From: CAZIVP01 sp964542915
Lineage (GTDB): Bacteria; Calditrichota; Calditrichia; Calditrichales; Calditrichaceae
Direction: 5' to 3'
Assembly (NCBI GenBank): GCA_964542915.1
Contig: CAZIVP010000002.1
Span: 434,001-498,000, forward strand
Length of the DNA: 64,000 bases
Numbering within the stretch: the stretch's first letter is position 1; every line of letters begins with the position of its first letter. The position numbers and the translations under genes were made by a program. The notes beneath the pieces were generated by a model. That model did no database searches, had not been told where the DNA came from, and was given only the letters and a program-made list of their open reading frames with translations. This document shows positions 59,971 to 64,000 of this stretch, one piece after another.

Positions 59971-61854
59971 TCAGAAAGCAAAGTACAGGCCGAAATGAAA
60001 GGCGCCCGGCGATGGGTCCCGGTCCGTGGGCATCAGTTTATGGCCATAATCAACGCGTACAGGGCCGAGCGGGGTCAGAAACGCCAGACCCGCGCCTGTT
60101 GTGAATTTTATATCGCCCGGGCGGAAAGCGGCTAACTCCGGCCAGACATAGCCGCCATCCACAAAATATTCCATCACGACAACCCAGAATAACGGAATCC
60201 GGATTTCGGCATTGGACAGAAATAACAATTTCCCACCATCGGCCGCTTCAATCCTTCCCTGGTCGTCGAGTACACGGGCAGGTCCGAGCAACTGCTCATG
60301 ATAGCCGCGTACGGTGGTCGCTCCGCCGGCGTAAAACCGATCGGGATGCGGAATTACTTTATTTTTTCCGGTCTCCACGATAGCCCCGCTTTTGAGCCGG
60401 CTGGCTAATGTAAAGTGAGCTCTTGAAAATCCCGGGACTTTAGGCCGCCAAGGTTGGTAACGCTGCCACGAACCGATCAATGTAATATACTGATTTGTCA
60501 GTGCGATGCTTTTATCAAGCGCTTCGCTGTAAGAGAACGATACCGTTCCGTCCACATAAGAGCTATTGGTGGGATTGAACAAGTTCTTGCGTTTATCCAT
60601 TTTACCATAGAAAGTAAGGGAATAAACCCGACTATTTGCAATATTCTGGGAACGTAGCAGTTGTTCACTGATCGTTTCATCGGATAAGGGATAAAGCCAT
60701 CGTGCTTCCAGCGAAGCGCTCAGTTCGGTAAATTCGCTATGTTGCCGGCGCACATCGAAAGAAGTCGAAATTAGATCAAAGTCGCCCGTGTTCAACTGCC
60801 GGGACTGGATATACGCCACCTGAAAGATACCCGGCGTGCGTGTGTTGCCGATCCATGGTTCAACGAAGCGAAAACGGAATTGATTGCCGGAATTATGAAT
60901 GCGGCTTTCGCCAAAATCGTAGCTGATGGAGGGCGTTAAGTGCAGGCTAACGCTCCGACCCGTACCAAACAGATTGCGATGTCCGCCTTCCAGAGTGAAT
61001 TCCACCTTATTACCGTAGTACGCATCCTGTTCGTGCGCCAGGCCTAAACGAAGCCCCACCCAGCGCGGATCTTTTTCCTGCACCATAACTTTTAAAATTA
61101 CCTGATTGGGTTCTTCCGCTATAGGCTGGATTTCCAGGCGAACATACTTGAACAACCCCAAGCTGTAAATATTACGTTGTGATTTTTCAAGCGCTTTGCG
61201 GTTATACAGATCCTCTTCTTTGATTTCCAACTCACGACGGACAATAAATTTCTGAACCAGTTGCAGCCCTCTGTAGGCTATATCTTTAATGTATATGGTC
61301 TGGTTTTCTTTGATATCCACCAGCACATACACCAGAGAGTCGGCTTCAAACAAGTAGTTGATTTCAATCTCGACGAATGGCTTGCCCGAATTGTAATACA
61401 TATCTTCAATTGCTTTAGTCCCGGCTGTAATCAACGATTCGTTAAAGGGCTCCATACGTTCTATTTCGAAAAGACCGCTCAAGCGGTTAATCCGGAACGA
61501 CTGTACTCCTTTAAACCGAAATCCCGCCAGGTAATGACGGTTACCTTCTTTAATATTGAAATAGATGCTGGCTTCCGAGCGATCCCTGTTAAACACGATA
61601 CTGTCGCGTATAACGATATCGAGAAATCCATGTTGCTTGTAGAAATTCCGCAGTAAAATTTTATCCAACTTAACGTACCGCAATTCAAGGGCGTCGCCTT
61701 TACGGCTGTGGATGATTTCGCGAAGCCGTTCGTTTTCAAAATACTGATTGCCCGAAAAGCGCAACCGCTTCACCTCCGTATCCGCCGCATACAACACGGG
61801 TACAATGTATGGTACGATCAGAAAAAACAGCAGAAAGAACCGTATACTTCTCAA
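59971..61854 (-). CDS. TamA/BamA-like outer-membrane Omp85 protein
   Basis: The protein (about 627 residues) has a signal peptide, POTRA domains over about the first 270 residues (VKRLRFSGNQYFENERLREII, HGFLDIVI, IYIKDIAYRGLQLVQKFIVRRELEIKEEDLYN) and a C-terminal barrel with GGATTVRGYHEQ (the L6 RGY motif) ending in FHFGLYFAF. It inserts proteins into the outer membrane with its TamB-like partner. I placed the start at the TTG at 61854, whose TTGA overlaps the tamB-like stop and has GGGA eight bases upstream. A TTG at 61869 would add five residues. Confidence 0.87.
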   Translation of the reverse strand: MRSIRFFLLFFLIVPYIVPVLYAADTEVKRLRFSGNQYFENERLREIIHSRKGDALELRYVKLDKILLRNFYKQHGFLDIVIRDSIVFNRDRSEASIYFNIKEGNRHYLAGFRFKGVQSFRINRLSGLFEIERMEPFNESLITAGTKAIEDMYYNSGKPFVEIEINYLFEADSLVYVLVDIKENQTIYIKDIAYRGLQLVQKFIVRRELEIKEEDLYNRKALEKSQRNIYSLGLFKYVRLEIQPIAEEPNQVILKVMVQEKDPRWVGLRLGLAHEQDAYYGNKVEFTLEGGHRNLFGTGRSVSLHLTPSISYDFGESRIHNSGNQFRFRFVEPWIGNTRTPGIFQVAYIQSRQLNTGDFDLISTSFDVRRQHSEFTELSASLEARWLYPLSDETISEQLLRSQNIANSRVYSLTFYGKMDKRKNLFNPTNSSYVDGTVSFSYSEALDKSIALTNQYITLIGSWQRYQPWRPKVPGFSRAHFTLASRLKSGAIVETGKNKVIPHPDRFYAGGATTVRGYHEQLLGPARVLDDQGRIEAADGGKLLFLSNAEIRIPLFWVVVMEYFVDGGYVWPELAAFRPGDIKFTTGAGLAFLTPLGPVRVDYGHKLMPTDRDPSPGAFHFGLYFAF

Positions 61855-64000
61855 AATGTAAATTCCCAATTGATTCCGATTTTTACTTTATTATTACCGA
61901 GCAGGGTCTTTTCGTAGAAGCTATCCAGCTTCCAGGACTGGTTAATACGGTATTCCAAACCGATTCGATTTCCGGCGTCCCAACCCAACGAAGGCGCCGG
62001 TACTTCCTCGCCAAACCGTGTCCGATACTCGACATACAGATCATTGGTTAAATATTTGCCGAATTTAATGGATGCATCGCTCAAACCGTTGTTGAGCCGC
62101 ATTTTTTTCAGATTCAGTAGAGATTGATCGGATTTGATTTCGATTTTATCCAGACCGGTGTATTGTTCGGCGCCTCTTTCCACAGCGGTTAACAGGGACG
62201 TGGTGGCAACCTCTTCGCCTACATTACGCAGCGCCGAATCGGCATTGGAGGTTATCTGGCCCACGTCAGCGCCAAGGGTTAATAACGAGATTTTATCAAG
62301 ATACGACATTTCGATCACTTCACCGTCGCGCATAACCCGAATATCCTGATTCAAATTTTCCAAATTGCCCGAAACCGTTAACTCAAACTCGCGTTCATCT
62401 ACCACTTTAACGGCTGTTAAATTAATTTCCGGGTTAAGCAGGGTTGGATCGTTCAGGTCAATGGTTCCGGATTTAACCGTAAAATTCTGATTAAACGAAG
62501 TGAACTTGCCCGAAACGACCTCCAGGTGGCCGGTAATGCCCGGCTCTTCCGATCCGGCTTCCATCACAACCTGCACATTGCCCATAATATTCATTTTAAA
62601 GTTATTGGTTAAATCCAGCGGCGAGCTTGTAATGACAAAATTGCCGGGTATGCGAATATTGAGATTGAGCGCGGTATAGGGAGGCGAGGGCTTTACAACC
62701 GGTTCACTTAAATACAAATTCTTCTCCATCTGAGCCAAATCGACCATAAATTGACCTTCCGAAACCGTGACGTCGCCTTCCACGCGAATGGTATCCTGTC
62801 CGCGGATTTTTAACGGCGAGGCTTGCAGGACGACCTGGGTATTTTCAACAAAATAATCCGCATAAAGATTGTTCATGTTAACATCCAAATGCAGCTCAGG
62901 TCGGACGAGGTTTGAGAGGTTTACGCTTCCGTTCACCTCTGCGCTTCCATCATCCTTGTTGCCCGGTTTCCAGGGAATCAAACCGATTAAAAAGTCGAAC
63001 GCGCGTTCCAGAAAATCTTTTTTCTTCTTAGAAACCGCTGTAAAACGGTTGAAATACATAACCGAATCGCGGATTGTGACATCCATGTTTACCTTTTTGA
63101 GAGGATCTTTAATCAACGACAATAATACCTGCCCGTTTTGCAGACTGAACCGACCATTGGTTATGGCAGGGTGTTGCGGCGTACCCGCGATGTAAATATC
63201 GACAAGATAGGGACCGTCGATGGACTCGACCTCCACATCCAGATGTTTAATAAAATCGATACGCCGACCTTTGCTGTATACATGAAAACGAAAGGGATTA
63301 TCGGCGAACACCGTATCAGGATGCATGGCATCCACATCGTATTTGTACCAGCCATTCAGACTGATCGGTGTATGATTGACGATAGCGGAAACACTGTCCA
63401 GGCTCACATAGCCGTCATTATATTGCGCGAAAACCCGAACCGTATCGAGACGCAATTTATCATACTGCAAGCGGTTTGTTTGTAACCGATGGTTTATGAT
63501 CGGCTCGCTCAATGGACCTTCCATATTCAAGCGGCCCCGAACAGTACCCTTCAAAGGATAAGAAAGCTTTAAAAGCGGTGCGATATGCTCCGTTGCGAGC
63601 GCCTCTAACTCAATTCGTAAATCGGTTTTTGCGCTTCTTAACCATGGCATATCCGGGAAGACGCTGTCTTGCAACGGCGCTTTTATATCGCCAGCCAATC
63701 GGACGTTGATTTTATCCTGATGCAACAGGGAAAAATTCTCGACCGATAGTTCGCCGTTTCTGTAATGATACTGGCTGACAATATCGCCGAACATAACGCC
63801 GTTATATTGTAATTGCGCAATGTTCAAGTCCATGGCGATTTCAGGATCGGTCAGAGGCGTGTAAAGTTCCACGTTGCCATTAACCGCTCCGCTCATCGTA
63901 AAGCGTTTTTCCCAGAATTGTTCAAACGGTTTTAACTGTACATTTCTTAAATAAACATAGGTTTGCAGATCCTGCGCCTGCAAATTCCAAAATCCAGCTA
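61851..64000 (-). CDS. TamB-like translocation/assembly protein, 5' end outside window
   Basis: The frame is open from base 64000 down to its stop at 61851, so the N-terminus with its membrane helix is not in view. More than 710 residues are beta-rich repeats (GAVNGNVELYTPLTDPEIAMDLN and similar, characteristic of the AsmA/TamB lipid-transport groove). The C-terminus has the DUF490 pattern: VVSGKFTSFNQNFTVKSGTIDL, LNPEINLTAVK, then LYVEYRTRF and a final NWEFTF. It bridges inner and outer membranes and works with the overlapping TamA-like gene. Confidence 0.88.
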   Translation of the reverse strand, partial: AGFWNLQAQDLQTYVYLRNVQLKPFEQFWEKRFTMSGAVNGNVELYTPLTDPEIAMDLNIAQLQYNGVMFGDIVSQYHYRNGELSVENFSLLHQDKINVRLAGDIKAPLQDSVFPDMPWLRSAKTDLRIELEALATEHIAPLLKLSYPLKGTVRGRLNMEGPLSEPIINHRLQTNRLQYDKLRLDTVRVFAQYNDGYVSLDSVSAIVNHTPISLNGWYKYDVDAMHPDTVFADNPFRFHVYSKGRRIDFIKHLDVEVESIDGPYLVDIYIAGTPQHPAITNGRFSLQNGQVLLSLIKDPLKKVNMDVTIRDSVMYFNRFTAVSKKKKDFLERAFDFLIGLIPWKPGNKDDGSAEVNGSVNLSNLVRPELHLDVNMNNLYADYFVENTQVVLQASPLKIRGQDTIRVEGDVTVSEGQFMVDLAQMEKNLYLSEPVVKPSPPYTALNLNIRIPGNFVITSSPLDLTNNFKMNIMGNVQVVMEAGSEEPGITGHLEVVSGKFTSFNQNFTVKSGTIDLNDPTLLNPEINLTAVKVVDEREFELTVSGNLENLNQDIRVMRDGEVIEMSYLDKISLLTLGADVGQITSNADSALRNVGEEVATTSLLTAVERGAEQYTGLDKIEIKSDQSLLNLKKMRLNNGLSDASIKFGKYLTNDLYVEYRTRFGEEVPAPSLGWDAGNRIGLEYRINQSWKLDSFYEKTLLGNNKVKIGINWEFTF

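Noticed and set aside
1..64000. CRISPR array, insertion sequence or prophage
   Set aside because: I looked for regularly spaced repeats, transposase or integrase frames and phage genes on both strands and saw none; the only long repeats are the protein-level propeller and Asp-box repeats.

Overview
The window looks like a chromosomal segment of a Gram-negative, respiring bacterium of the Fibrobacterota-Chlorobiota-Bacteroidota assemblage, most plausibly Calditrichota (Caldithrix-like) or a close relative. This placement is inference. It rests on outer-membrane genes (Wzi-like, TamA/TamB-like, a FadL-like barrel), a secreted protein with a FlgD-like C-terminal sorting tail (NPFNP motif), menaquinone respiration through alternative complex III, and a 14-blade Reg_prop sensor kinase. 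No mobile element, prophage or CRISPR array was seen.

Layout. 1-6425 (minus): surface polysaccharide operon with two glycosyltransferases, a Wzi-like barrel protein and an 814-residue fusion of two phosphoglycosyl transferase types. 6975-16494: menaquinone block, with a hot-dog thioesterase (+) facing a tightly overlapping menF-D-H-B-A-C-E-G operon (-). 16719-22585: rpsT (+) facing lon, then clpX, clpP and tig, the proteostasis block. 22742-38124 (minus): a 16-gene respiratory supercluster (ctaB, actA-F, a small membrane protein, two SCO copper chaperones, caa3 oxidase ctaC-F, ctaA, DUF420). With the menaquinone block, the window encodes a nearly complete route from chorismate to menaquinone, and from menaquinol through alternative complex III and an A2-type caa3 oxidase to oxygen.

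38539-47679 is mixed: a membrane-anchored SMC/YhaN-like coiled-coil protein with a ruined P-loop, an NtrC-type regulator with an unusual histidine kinase, a TauE-type permease with a small acidic HTH-like protein, a secreted intradiol-dioxygenase-fold protein, a beta-barrel protein, and SRPBCC and DUF1801 proteins. A tRNA-Ser(GGA) at 47870 is followed by a possible structured RNA.

48299-55350 (minus) is the most unusual locus. A 1530-residue protein joins a double beta-propeller and Y_Y_Y sensor to a transmembrane segment, GAF, PAS and a CheA-like Hpt plus CheA-type ATPase, without a CheW-binding domain. It is followed by CheY, CheX and a shorter paralog of its own cytoplasmic half that has lost the phospho-acceptor histidine and the ATP-binding motifs. 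I read this as a self-contained Che-like signalling operon that is not linked to chemoreceptors in the window.

55535-64000: a TetR regulator and an SDR oxidoreductase sharing two matched operators, a large secreted Asp-box repeat protein, and a TamA/TamB-like outer-membrane pair, the last running off the window.
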